From Clostridium sp. CAG:413 (lineage in GTDB: Bacteria > Bacillota > Clostridia > Oscillospirales > Acutalibacteraceae), in contig FR888233.1 in assembly GCA_000431775.1 (NCBI GenBank), forward strand, positions 219,613-225,103: 5,491 nucleotides of DNA, given 5' to 3'. Position numbers and translations under genes: made by a program. The notes under the pieces were generated by a model. It had not been told where the DNA came from and made no database searches. It saw nothing but the letters and a program-made list of their open reading frames with translations. Positions 1 to 5,257 of this stretch are shown here, in pieces. The first letter of the stretch is position 1; the number at the start of each line of letters is the position of its first letter.

Positions 1-37
1 AGGGGCGGTCTTTGATATGGAGGGATCGAACCCGAGG
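1..37. other. Short stretch downstream of the Fem gene
   Basis: After the Fem stop codon only 37 bases remain. No terminator hairpin, start codon with ribosome site, or RNA gene can be supported here, so whether the cca-Fem transcript continues leftward cannot be told. Confidence 0.5.
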
Positions 38-1087
38 TTATTTCCTGTTTATTATCCTGGCGCGCAGTCCGCGGGTCTTTTTGGCTGCTTTCTGTGCAAG
101 CCCGACGGCTTCGTAGCCGAATTTGTTGATGATGAGGTCGGCTTCGCCCATCAGCTCCATGTAGTCGTTGCAGAAGCCCTTTTTGAATTTGAATATGCCG
201 TGCAGGGGGTTATTCTCATCGGGGTAGCCGCCCCTGAAATCATAGTAGCGGCAGCCCTCGGCTATCGCCCAGCGTATCATCTCCCACTGCACAAGGTAAT
301 TCGGCATGACGTTCCTGTATTCGTTGGAGCTTGCGCCGTAGACATACCAAACCTTGTCGCCGCAGTGAACATCCAGAGCGCCCGCAATGGTCTTGCCCTC
401 GTATTTGGCGAGATAGATGCGTGCGTCATCGCCGAAAGCGTTCATAATGCGCTCGAAATAAGAGGTGTCACGGGTGGCGAAACTGTCGCGCTCGCCGGTT
501 ATCAGCATCAGCTCGTGGAATTCCTCGCAGGCCTCAATGCCCTTTATCTCAACGGTGACGCCCTTCCTTGCGGCGAGGCGGGTGTTGTAGCGGGTCTTGG
601 GGTGGAAGGAGGCCATGACCTCCTCCTCCGTCTTGCCCTCGACATTCAGGCGGAATATATAGCGAGCCTGGATGGTGTCGAAGCCCGTGCCGTGCTCCTT
701 GAAGTTGAAGCCCATATCCTTGAGGGCGTCGATATACTCGGTGTTTGAGGCGAGGGTGTCGGTGTCTATCTTAAATGTATATGCCTTGTTCTTGATTCCG
801 TAGTCCCTTGCCGCGCCGAGCAGCGCGCGCACGGTGTCAAGGTCGCCGAGGTCGCATACGGGGCCTCTGGGCGCATACATCATCTTGAACGGGGTCATAG
901 GTATCTGGCGCAGTATCACGGCGCACACGCCCTTGATATTGCCGCCGTCGTCACGGCAGATGAAGCCTACCCATTCCCACTCTTTCTTGACCTTGCCCCA
1001 TGCCGAGGTCTGCATCATGTGTCCCTTGGGGTGCGAGCGAACGAAGCTGTCGAATTCCGCAGCGTTTTCAATTCTTACCGTTTCCAT
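38..1087 (-). CDS. FemX/FemAB-family aminoacyltransferase (peptidoglycan bridge formation)
   Basis: Predicted cytoplasmic peptidyltransferase of 349 residues that moves an amino acid from aminoacyl-tRNA onto the stem peptide of a peptidoglycan precursor. The family pattern is clear: YAPRGPV at 71-77, FHPKTRYNTRLAARKGV at 161-177 (usual family form T-R-x-N-x-R-x-A), ERDSFATRD near 199-207, WYVYGASS near 247-254, YDFRGG at 282-287 and GIFKFKKGF at 297-305. These correspond to two GNAT-like subdomains. The length fits the short FemX type without the long coiled-coil arm of staphylococcal FemA. The C-terminal tail is basic. The ATG has an AGGAG site five bases upstream that lies inside cca, and the reading frames overlap by 20 bases, so the gene is co-transcribed and probably translationally coupled with cca. 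Family assignment is firm; which amino acid is added cannot be read from sequence. Confidence 0.92.
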   Translation of the reverse strand: METVRIENAAEFDSFVRSHPKGHMMQTSAWGKVKKEWEWVGFICRDDGGNIKGVCAVILRQIPMTPFKMMYAPRGPVCDLGDLDTVRALLGAARDYGIKNKAYTFKIDTDTLASNTEYIDALKDMGFNFKEHGTGFDTIQARYIFRLNVEGKTEEEVMASFHPKTRYNTRLAARKGVTVEIKGIEACEEFHELMLITGERDSFATRDTSYFERIMNAFGDDARIYLAKYEGKTIAGALDVHCGDKVWYVYGASSNEYRNVMPNYLVQWEMIRWAIAEGCRYYDFRGGYPDENNPLHGIFKFKKGFCNDYMELMGEADLIINKFGYEAVGLAQKAAKKTRGLRARIINRK

Positions 1088-2432
1088 TGTTTCTCCTTTC
1101 GGTTATCAGCTCGGCGGCTCTCGCAATAAGCGCCTGCCGGTCGTTTTTTATTTTATCGTTCAGCACTTCGCCGAAAAGCTCGTCAAGCAGCTCACCCGTG
1201 AGCGGCGACGGCTCTATGCCGAGCGCTTTTATGTCGTTACCGTTGATTTTTAAGTCCCGCAGTCTGAGGCATGAATCCTCGGCGATAATTTCGTCGAGCT
1301 TTGCCCGCCCGAGCGCTATCGCCGCCATGCCCTCGCTGAGAAAAGCGGGGTTCTGAGCCGAGATATCCGCCGCGCGGACGTCAAACAGCTCCCGTATCGT
1401 TTTTTCACCGAGCAGGCCGAGATACTTTCTGTAGGTCGCCTTGCTTATCAGCTCCGGCATGAAGTCGTGATACTCCACAAGGGTGCATACATGGTCGCGC
1501 AGCCTTGCCGAGGCCTTGAGCCGCTCAAGTGTCGCATACGCTATCTCTCGGCTTATCTTGCCGTGGGAGTGAAAATGATCTGTGCCGTTTTCGTCAGTTG
1601 TTTTGCAAAGGGGCTTGCCGCTGTCGTGAAACAGCATAGCGAGCCTTATTTCTTCATCCTCGGGAGCAGCCTCGACCGCCGCCGCCGTGTGACCCCACAC
1701 GTCGTAGATGTGCCGCTCGTGATTTTGAGTGCAGTCGCGCATCGGCGCAAGCTCAGGCAGGATAAAGAAGATAACGTCGGCGTACTCAAGCAGGAATTCC
1801 TTGCCGCACACTCTCAGGGTTTTCAGCAGCTCGGAGAGTATCCGCTCGACCGAAATGTTGGCAAGCAGGCGGTAGCTCCGCCGCACGGAGTCCGCCGTTT
1901 TGCCTTCAATGTCGAAGCCGAGGGTCTGTGAGAAGCGCAGCACCCGCATTATCCGCAGGGCGTCCTCGCCGAAGCGCCTGTCCGGGTCGCCGACGCAGCG
2001 CAGCAGCCCGCTTTTGATATCCTCAATGCCGCCGTAAGGGTTGACAAAGCCCGCTTCGGGCGAATAGGCTATCGCGTTCACCGTCAGGTCGCGCCTCGCA
2101 AGGTCGTCGGCTATGCGGTCGGTGAATACCACGCTGTCGGGGTGGCGGTTGTCGGAGTAGCCGCTCTCGATGCGATAGGTCGTTATCTCAAGCGGAGTGC
2201 CGTCCATGAGCACCGTCACCGTGCCGTGCTTTATGCCCGTCTCGATGACCCGATACCCGTCAAAGGCGTCAACTGTCTGAGCCGGCAGCGCGCTCGTTGC
2301 GATATCCCAGTCCTGCGATTCAACGCCGAGCAGCGAATCCCGCACCGCGCCGCCCACGACATATGCCGTGTGACCCTTTGCACGCAGAATTTCCATCGCC
2401 TTATTGACTTTCGGTGGAATTTTTATTACCAT
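1068..2432 (-). CDS. cca: CCA tRNA nucleotidyltransferase (class II, with HD domain)
   Basis: Adds or repairs the 3'-terminal CCA of tRNAs from CTP and ATP in the cytoplasm. The 454-residue protein shows the class II signature in order: GGAVRDSLLG at 27-36, the metal-binding DWD (D41, D43), the flexible-loop motif RRDLTVNAIAY at 114-124, and the nucleotide-selecting EDALR at 157-161 followed by IMRVLRF. SVERI at 195-199 belongs to the tRNA-binding neck. An HD domain follows, with H249 and H270-D271 plus further histidines near 290. Length is usual for clostridial CCA enzymes. It is the first gene of the minus-strand unit with the Fem gene. The start ATG at 2432 has no good Shine-Dalgarno sequence; a perfect TATAAT lies at 2460-2465 upstream. 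An A-adding or CC-adding partial enzyme is possible but less likely, since no second paralogue is visible here. Confidence 0.95.
   Translation of the reverse strand: MVIKIPPKVNKAMEILRAKGHTAYVVGGAVRDSLLGVESQDWDIATSALPAQTVDAFDGYRVIETGIKHGTVTVLMDGTPLEITTYRIESGYSDNRHPDSVVFTDRIADDLARRDLTVNAIAYSPEAGFVNPYGGIEDIKSGLLRCVGDPDRRFGEDALRIMRVLRFSQTLGFDIEGKTADSVRRSYRLLANISVERILSELLKTLRVCGKEFLLEYADVIFFILPELAPMRDCTQNHERHIYDVWGHTAAAVEAAPEDEEIRLAMLFHDSGKPLCKTTDENGTDHFHSHGKISREIAYATLERLKASARLRDHVCTLVEYHDFMPELISKATYRKYLGLLGEKTIRELFDVRAADISAQNPAFLSEGMAAIALGRAKLDEIIAEDSCLRLRDLKINGNDIKALGIEPSPLTGELLDELFGEVLNDKIKNDRQALIARAAELITERRNNGNGKN
1093..1097 (-). promoter_or_regulatory. Ribosome binding site of the Fem gene, embedded in cca
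   Basis: AGGAG on the minus strand, five bases before the ATG at 1087. It falls inside cca codons encoding E-R-R-N near the cca C-terminus, so ribosomes finishing cca pass over the Fem start. This supports the chosen Fem start and coupled translation. Confidence 0.75.
2404..2432 (+). promoter_or_regulatory. Candidate sigma-A promoter of the ArsC-like gene
   Basis: TTGACT (2404-2409) and TACCAT (2427-2432) are separated by 17 bases, matching the consensus at 5/6 and 4/6 positions. Transcription would start near 2439, about 25 bases before the ArsC-like ATG. The promoter lies inside the first codons of divergent cca, as it must, since only 32 bases separate the two starts. Confidence 0.4.
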
Positions 2433-2459
2433 AGTATCATTACCGTTAAGTGAGGTTTA

Positions 2460-2465
2460 ATTATA
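2460..2465 (-). promoter_or_regulatory. Probable -10 box of the cca promoter
   Basis: Minus-strand TATAAT matching the sigma-A -10 consensus in all six positions. It would start transcription near 2453, giving a leader of about 20 bases before the cca ATG. No convincing -35 box is seen 16-18 bases upstream. The box lies over the start codon of the divergent ArsC-like gene, so the two promoters would interfere. Confidence 0.4.
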
Positions 2466-2806
2466 TGAATATTCAGATATTCGGCACGAATAAATGCTTC
2501 GACACCAAGAAAGCTCAGCGCTGGTTCAAGGAGCGGGGGATCAAATTCCAATTCATCGACCTTACTCAGAAAAATCTCAGCAAGGGCGAATACAACAGCG
2601 TGAAGGCCGCCGTCGGCTCCATGGAGGCGCTTATCGACGAGAATTCAAAGGCGTATGAGAAGCACTTTATCAGGTATCTCGCAAGCAAGGATGCCGTCGA
2701 GGAGAAGCTGCTTGAGCACGGCGAGCTTTATAAAACGCCGATAGTCCGCAACGGCAGGCAGGCCACGGTCGGCTACTGCCCCGATATCTGGAAGACGTGG
2801 GAGTGA
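2465..2806 (+). CDS. ArsC/Spx-family thioredoxin-fold protein (arsenate reductase-like)
   Basis: Small cytoplasmic protein of 113 residues in the ArsC/Spx/YffB group. It begins with a beta strand (NIQIFG), then the redox loop around Cys11 (NKCFDTKKAQRW). The cis-proline T91-P92 precedes the strand IVRNG, and the C-terminal ATVGYCPDIW carries Cys105. Only one cysteine lies in the active loop: C-F-D-T rather than the CxxC of classical Spx. A role as a Spx-type polymerase-binding regulator is therefore not supported, and thiol reductase activity is inferred only. The start is taken at ATG 2465 because GTGAGG at 2450-2455 forms its ribosome site; an upstream in-frame GTG at 2450 is part of that site. 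The gene stands alone and ends directly against the convergent GH29 gene. Family sure, substrate unknown; arsenate reduction should not be assumed. Confidence 0.88.
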   Translation: MNIQIFGTNKCFDTKKAQRWFKERGIKFQFIDLTQKNLSKGEYNSVKAAVGSMEALIDENSKAYEKHFIRYLASKDAVEEKLLEHGELYKTPIVRNGRQATVGYCPDIWKTWE

Positions 2807-4216
2807 TCAATACGCCTCGAGCCTCTCGAGGGTCGCAAAGCAGCGGGCTTTTTCGATAACTATCTTGAAATATTGCGCCCTGACCTCCTTGAAGCGGCAG
2901 ATGCGGCAGTGACCCACCACTGTCTCATTCGCTATCTTTTTCCATTTGCCGCCGAGCTTCACATAAATCGAGAATTCCTCTATCTGCTGACCCGTTGCAA
3001 TGTGCTCGGCAAGCAGAATTTTGTCAATATCGTATTCGTCGCCGAGGTCGAGCACCAGCTCTGCGCCGTCGGGGTCATCGCCGGAGTGCCAGTATTCGCC
3101 GGGGAAGTCGCTCAGAGCCTTCTGCCCCGAGTGCTTGTCGTCAAGGCGGCAGCTGTCCGTCACGACCGAGTCGGCGGCGAGATCCTCGTTGAAGTCGATC
3201 TCAAGCTGAGCACCGACGGAGAGCAGGGTCTCCACATCCTTCTCATGTATCTTGCCCTCGGGATTCGGCGCTATGCCGAGCAGGAGGCTCGCATTCGCAC
3301 CGACCGAGCGGTAATAGACCTCCGCTATCTTTGAGAGCGGCTTCACATTGTAATCATCGTTCGAGTGATAGAACCAGCCCTTGCGAAGAGGCATATTCAC
3401 CTCGGCGGGGTACCATATCAGCCTGTTGCAGGCCTTTATCGCCTTTCTGCTGCCCGGCTCAAGGGTGGCGGAATTTATTTTTTTAGGCGGTCTGCTTATG
3501 TCGGCTTGATCCGCAAGGCGCGCGGCTTCAAGATCGGAGTAATAATAGGGGACTACGCTCCATTCGCTGCGCCTGCATACGCCGAGATCGTTGCCGCACC
3601 AGCGCACGTCGCAGCCGCAGCCCGCTATCACGGCGTTCGGCTGAAGCTCACGGATGAGCTTGACCCAGCCCTCCATGTCGTGGTCGCGCACGGGGTCACC
3701 GCAGCCTGTGCTGTCCAGCCACACACAGAATATATCGCCGTAATCGGTCAGCAGCTCGCGGAGCTGATTTTTGAAGAAATCATTGTATGCGCTCGTGCCG
3801 TAGGTCTCCTCGTGTCTGTCCCATATTGAGAGATAGACGCCGAATTTGATACCGAATTCGCGGCAGGCGGCGGCGCACTCTGCCACCACGTCGCCTCTGC
3901 CCTGCTTCCACTTTGACGCGCTCACGCAGTGGTCGGTGTAGGCGCTCGGCCAAAGGCAGAAGCCGTCCTGATGCTTGACGGTCAGTATAAGCCCCTTGAT
4001 GCCTGAGAGCTTGCAGAGCTTCGCCCATTGGCGGCAGTCAAGGGCCGTCGGCGCAAAAAGCTCGGGATCCTCGTTGCCGTTGCCCCACTCGCTGTTGGTG
4101 TAGGTGTTCATGCCGTAGCTGACAAGCGCGTTGAATCCAAGCTCCTGCCATTTAAGCTGCCGCTCGTCGGGCACGATGCCTGCGGCGTATTTGACAAAAT
4201 CGGGTGTCTTTCTCAT
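2807..4216 (-). CDS. GH29 alpha-L-fucosidase-like protein with unusual active site
   Basis: A 469-residue cytoplasmic protein (no signal peptide) of glycoside hydrolase family 29, which removes L-fucose from oligosaccharides. Family marks, numbered from ATG 4216: GMNTYTNSEWG near 35-45, LILTVKHQDGFCLWPS near 76-91, LSIWDRHEETYG near 129-140, CVWLD near 164-168 with D168 the likely nucleophile, RRSEWSV near 215-221, and WYPAEVN then GWFYH near 268-284. The last roughly 100 residues (LVLDLGDEYDIDKILLAEHI onward) resemble the discoidin-like domain of clostridial GH29 enzymes. Two family histidines appear changed: the usual I-H-F-G reads V-S-Y-G (S33) and the usual K-H-H-D-G-F reads K-H-Q-D-G-F (Q83). 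Reduced or altered activity is possible. Cysteines are numerous, which suits a cytosolic anaerobe protein. ATG 4216 is preferred over ATG 4234 because AAAGGG lies nine bases before it. It follows the XRE gene with four bases between stop and start. Confidence 0.85.
   Translation of the reverse strand: MRKTPDFVKYAAGIVPDERQLKWQELGFNALVSYGMNTYTNSEWGNGNEDPELFAPTALDCRQWAKLCKLSGIKGLILTVKHQDGFCLWPSAYTDHCVSASKWKQGRGDVVAECAAACREFGIKFGVYLSIWDRHEETYGTSAYNDFFKNQLRELLTDYGDIFCVWLDSTGCGDPVRDHDMEGWVKLIRELQPNAVIAGCGCDVRWCGNDLGVCRRSEWSVVPYYYSDLEAARLADQADISRPPKKINSATLEPGSRKAIKACNRLIWYPAEVNMPLRKGWFYHSNDDYNVKPLSKIAEVYYRSVGANASLLLGIAPNPEGKIHEKDVETLLSVGAQLEIDFNEDLAADSVVTDSCRLDDKHSGQKALSDFPGEYWHSGDDPDGAELVLDLGDEYDIDKILLAEHIATGQQIEEFSIYVKLGGKWKKIANETVVGHCRICRFKEVRAQYFKIVIEKARCFATLERLEAY
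2815..2831. repeat. Perfect hairpin at the 3' end of the GH29 gene
   Basis: CCTCGAG and CTCGAGG form a 7-base-pair perfect stem with a 3-base loop (CCT). It lies in the codons for the last L-E-R-L-E residues of the GH29 protein and just after the stop of the convergent ArsC-like gene. No run of T follows on either strand, so it is not a standard intrinsic terminator. It could still slow polymerases or protect 3' ends. Confidence 0.5.
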
Positions 4217-4220
4217 TATT

Positions 4221-4592
4221 CTAAGCCCTTTCATTGTAGTTGAAGTTCATGGCGGTCCATGCGTTCTCGTCAATGCCCTCGGCCATCGCACGGCGGATCA
4301 GGGCGATCAGAGCGGGACGCTCAAAAATGTAGTTGAACAGCTCCGGGGGCAGCATCCCTCGGTCGGCGTAGGCAAACAGACGGAAACGCTCGGCATCCTC
4401 GCCGCTCAGCCCCAGCTTCTCGGCGAGCTTCACGACGGAAGCGTCGTCGGGCGGAGAATTATTTTTCCCCTTCTCTATGTTGCTGATGTACTGAGCGGTC
4501 TTGCCCAGCTCGTCGGCCAGCTCGCCCTGCGACATCCCGACCTCCTCGCGGAGCTGCTTGAGCATGGCGCCGAACGGCGTCGGGGAATACAA
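4221..4592 (-). CDS. XRE-family helix-turn-helix transcriptional regulator
   Basis: Small DNA-binding regulator of 123 residues. The Cro/CI-type domain spans about residues 8-64: helix 2 is SQGELADELG (21-30) and the recognition helix region is TAQYISNIEKG (32-42), ending in the typical I-E-x-G. The C-terminal half is helical, with LPPELFNYI at 81-89 and PALIALIRRA after it. It has no metallopeptidase, kinase or sensor domain, so any ligand is unknown. The start is taken as TTG 4592, eight bases after a perfect AGGAGG; an upstream in-frame GTG at 4601 overlaps that site and cannot use it. The stop is four bases before the GH29 start, so both genes form one transcript and the regulator probably controls that pair. 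An antitoxin role was considered, but no toxin gene is adjacent. Confidence 0.85.
   Translation of the reverse strand: MYSPTPFGAMLKQLREEVGMSQGELADELGKTAQYISNIEKGKNNSPPDDASVVKLAEKLGLSGEDAERFRLFAYADRGMLPPELFNYIFERPALIALIRRAMAEGIDENAWTAMNFNYNERA
4226..4231 (-). promoter_or_regulatory. Ribosome binding site that decides the GH29 start
   Basis: AAAGGG on the minus strand, nine bases before ATG 4216 and straddling no other start signal. The alternative in-frame ATG at 4234 has no purine-rich site ahead of it. The site lies inside the last codons of the XRE gene, which suggests coupling. Confidence 0.6.
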
Positions 4593-4600
4593 TTCTACCA

Positions 4601-4606
4601 CCTCCT
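4601..4606 (-). promoter_or_regulatory. Ribosome binding site that decides the XRE start
   Basis: Perfect AGGAGG on the minus strand, eight bases before TTG 4592. It overlaps the in-frame GTG at 4601, which rules that codon out as the main start. Confidence 0.75.
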
Positions 4607-4622
4607 AAGAAGCCGATATGCG

Positions 4623-4633
4623 GCAAAATTTGC
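4623..4633. promoter_or_regulatory. Possible operator palindrome upstream of the XRE gene
   Basis: GCAAAATTTGC is a perfect 5+1+5 palindrome, 17 bases upstream of the XRE ribosome site. A second weaker dyad, ACTG-5-CAGT, lies at 4664-4676. Position and symmetry suit an autoregulatory operator, but no clear promoter could be placed between 4602 and 4700, so this is a guess from symmetry. Confidence 0.25.
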
Positions 4634-4669
4634 GGGAGTAAATCAAGCACGGATAAATATTGCACTGCG

Positions 4670-4867
4670 TCACAGTTTAATTCCGTAGTAGTCAATGTCG
4701 ACGGTCGCTCCGTCGGGGTAGGATTTCTTTGCGGATTTTATGAATTCGATAAAGCCGAAATGCTTGTGGATTTTTAAGATTTCGGTTTCGCGCGGCTCGA
4801 CGCCCAACGTCACTTTCGAGTAGCCTCTGCGTTTTGATCGTGATGCTCTAAAGCAGGTGACATTATT
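4670..4867 (-). pseudogene. 5'-truncated GNAT family N-acetyltransferase remnant
   Basis: My own translation of the minus strand between the TGA at 4670-4672 and an upstream stop at 4868-4870 gives about 65 open residues. They read ...RRGYSKVTLGVEPRETE, then ILKIHKHFGFIEFIKSAKK and SYPDGATVDIDYYGIKL at the end. This matches the C-terminal third of GNAT acetyltransferases: a strand, then VEP, then N/E-x-x-x-Y-x-x-x-GF, then a final beta strand ending YYGKKL-like. The acetyl-CoA loop (R/Q-x-x-G-x-G/A) and everything before it are absent, and there is no usable start codon, so only a fragment remains. Homology seems to end near 4855, where the DNA turns AT-rich. It lies on the same strand as the XRE gene, 64 bases before the XRE ribosome site, and may once have been the first gene of that unit. 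Confidence 0.65.
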
Positions 4868-4899
4868 TCAATTTCGCTGCAATATTACATATCGGCACA

Positions 4900-4918
4900 G
4901 ACTCAAACATGACTCAAA
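4900..4918 (+). repeat. Two direct GACTCAAA repeats, 11-base period
   Basis: GACTCAAA occurs at 4900-4907 and again at 4911-4918, one DNA helical turn apart. The pair lies just ahead of the promoter-like boxes at 4923-4955. Such spacing is typical of activator binding sites, but no cognate regulator can be named. Confidence 0.4.
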
Positions 4919-4922
4919 TCTA

Positions 4923-4955
4923 TTGAAAAATAAATAAATTTATTTATTGTATAAT
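4923..4955 (+). promoter_or_regulatory. Promoter-like boxes around a 20-base AT palindrome
   Basis: TTGAAA (4923-4928) and a perfect TATAAT (4950-4955) flank AATAAATAAA/TTTATTTATT (4929-4948), a perfect 20-base palindrome. The spacer is 21 bases, too long for an unaided sigma-A promoter. Long spacers holding a dyad are known from MerR-type control, although those are usually 19-20 bases. No gene lies downstream on the plus strand, so it is an orphan or relic promoter, or chance in AT-rich DNA. Confidence 0.35.
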
Positions 4956-4982
4956 ATATCCGACTTGATAATATCATATTTG

Positions 4983-4998
4983 CCTTGTAAAGTCAAGG
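4983..4998. repeat. Small inverted repeat CCTTG/CAAGG
   Basis: A 5-base-pair perfect stem with a 6-base loop (TAAAGT), followed on the plus strand by AATTTCTTC. It is too weak, and its T run too short, to call a terminator with confidence. Confidence 0.25.
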
Positions 4999-5027
4999 AA
5001 TTTCTTCATTAGCTTTCAGTCAGGTCG

Positions 5028-5070
5028 GCTCCCTCTGACGAGGGAGCTGCCCGGAGGGCTGAGGGAGAGA
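5028..5070 (+). repeat. REP-like double-hairpin repeat, left copy
   Basis: Hairpin A is GCTCCCTC-TGAC-GAGGGAGC (5028-5047, 8 base pairs). Hairpin B is GCCC-GGA-GGGC (5049-5059). The unit ends in GAGGGAGAGA (5061-5070). It matches the right copy at 5206-5257 in inverted orientation, with the same order of parts. From memory, this style of repeat is common between genes in Ruminococcus-like genomes. Confidence 0.7.
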
Positions 5071-5205
5071 CGGTCAAAATGTTAAGCAGATATTATTGGT
5101 TTTTCTTTACAATCCCTCTAGTGAAACTCCGCCGCGCCACATTCCTTTACACAATGCAGGCAGATGCGACTCCAAATTTTCGGCAAGACTTATTTGCTTC
5201 CCTTT

Positions 5206-5257
5206 TCTCTCCCTCCGTCACGGCTAAAGCCGCGCACCTCCCTCGTCAGAGGGAGGC
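5206..5257 (-). repeat. REP-like double-hairpin repeat, right inverted copy
   Basis: Read on the minus strand it has the same parts as the left copy: hairpin A (CCTCCCTC-TGAC-GAGGGAGG, 5237-5256), hairpin B (CGGC-TTTA-GCCG, 5221-5232), and GAGGGAGAGA (5206-5215). Hairpin B differs in sequence from the left copy but still pairs, and the outer pair of hairpin A has swapped from G:C to C:G. The two copies bound a segment of about 230 bases that may be a MITE-like element. No convincing target-site duplication flanks the outer ends. Confidence 0.7.

Noticed and set aside
8..37. Minus-strand GGTTCGATCC resembling a tRNA T-arm
   Set aside because: The flanking bases do not form a five-pair T stem around the loop, and the preceding DNA is the Fem coding end, so no tRNA body exists.
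17..748. Long plus-strand reading frame of 243 codons opposite the Fem gene
   Set aside because: It is the shadow of a well-supported Fem gene in GC-rich DNA; its translation has no recognisable domain and it has no ribosome site.
3780..4028. Minus-strand reading frame of 82 codons within the GH29 gene
   Set aside because: It is an arginine-rich out-of-frame shadow of the GH29 coding sequence.
4221..4867. Toxin-antitoxin pair of GNAT toxin and XRE antitoxin
   Set aside because: The GNAT piece lacks the acetyl-CoA loop and a start codon, and the XRE gene is coupled to the GH29 gene instead.
5028..5257. CRISPR array or toxin-type small RNA
   Set aside because: There are only two repeat copies, they are inverted rather than direct, and there is no regular spacer pattern.
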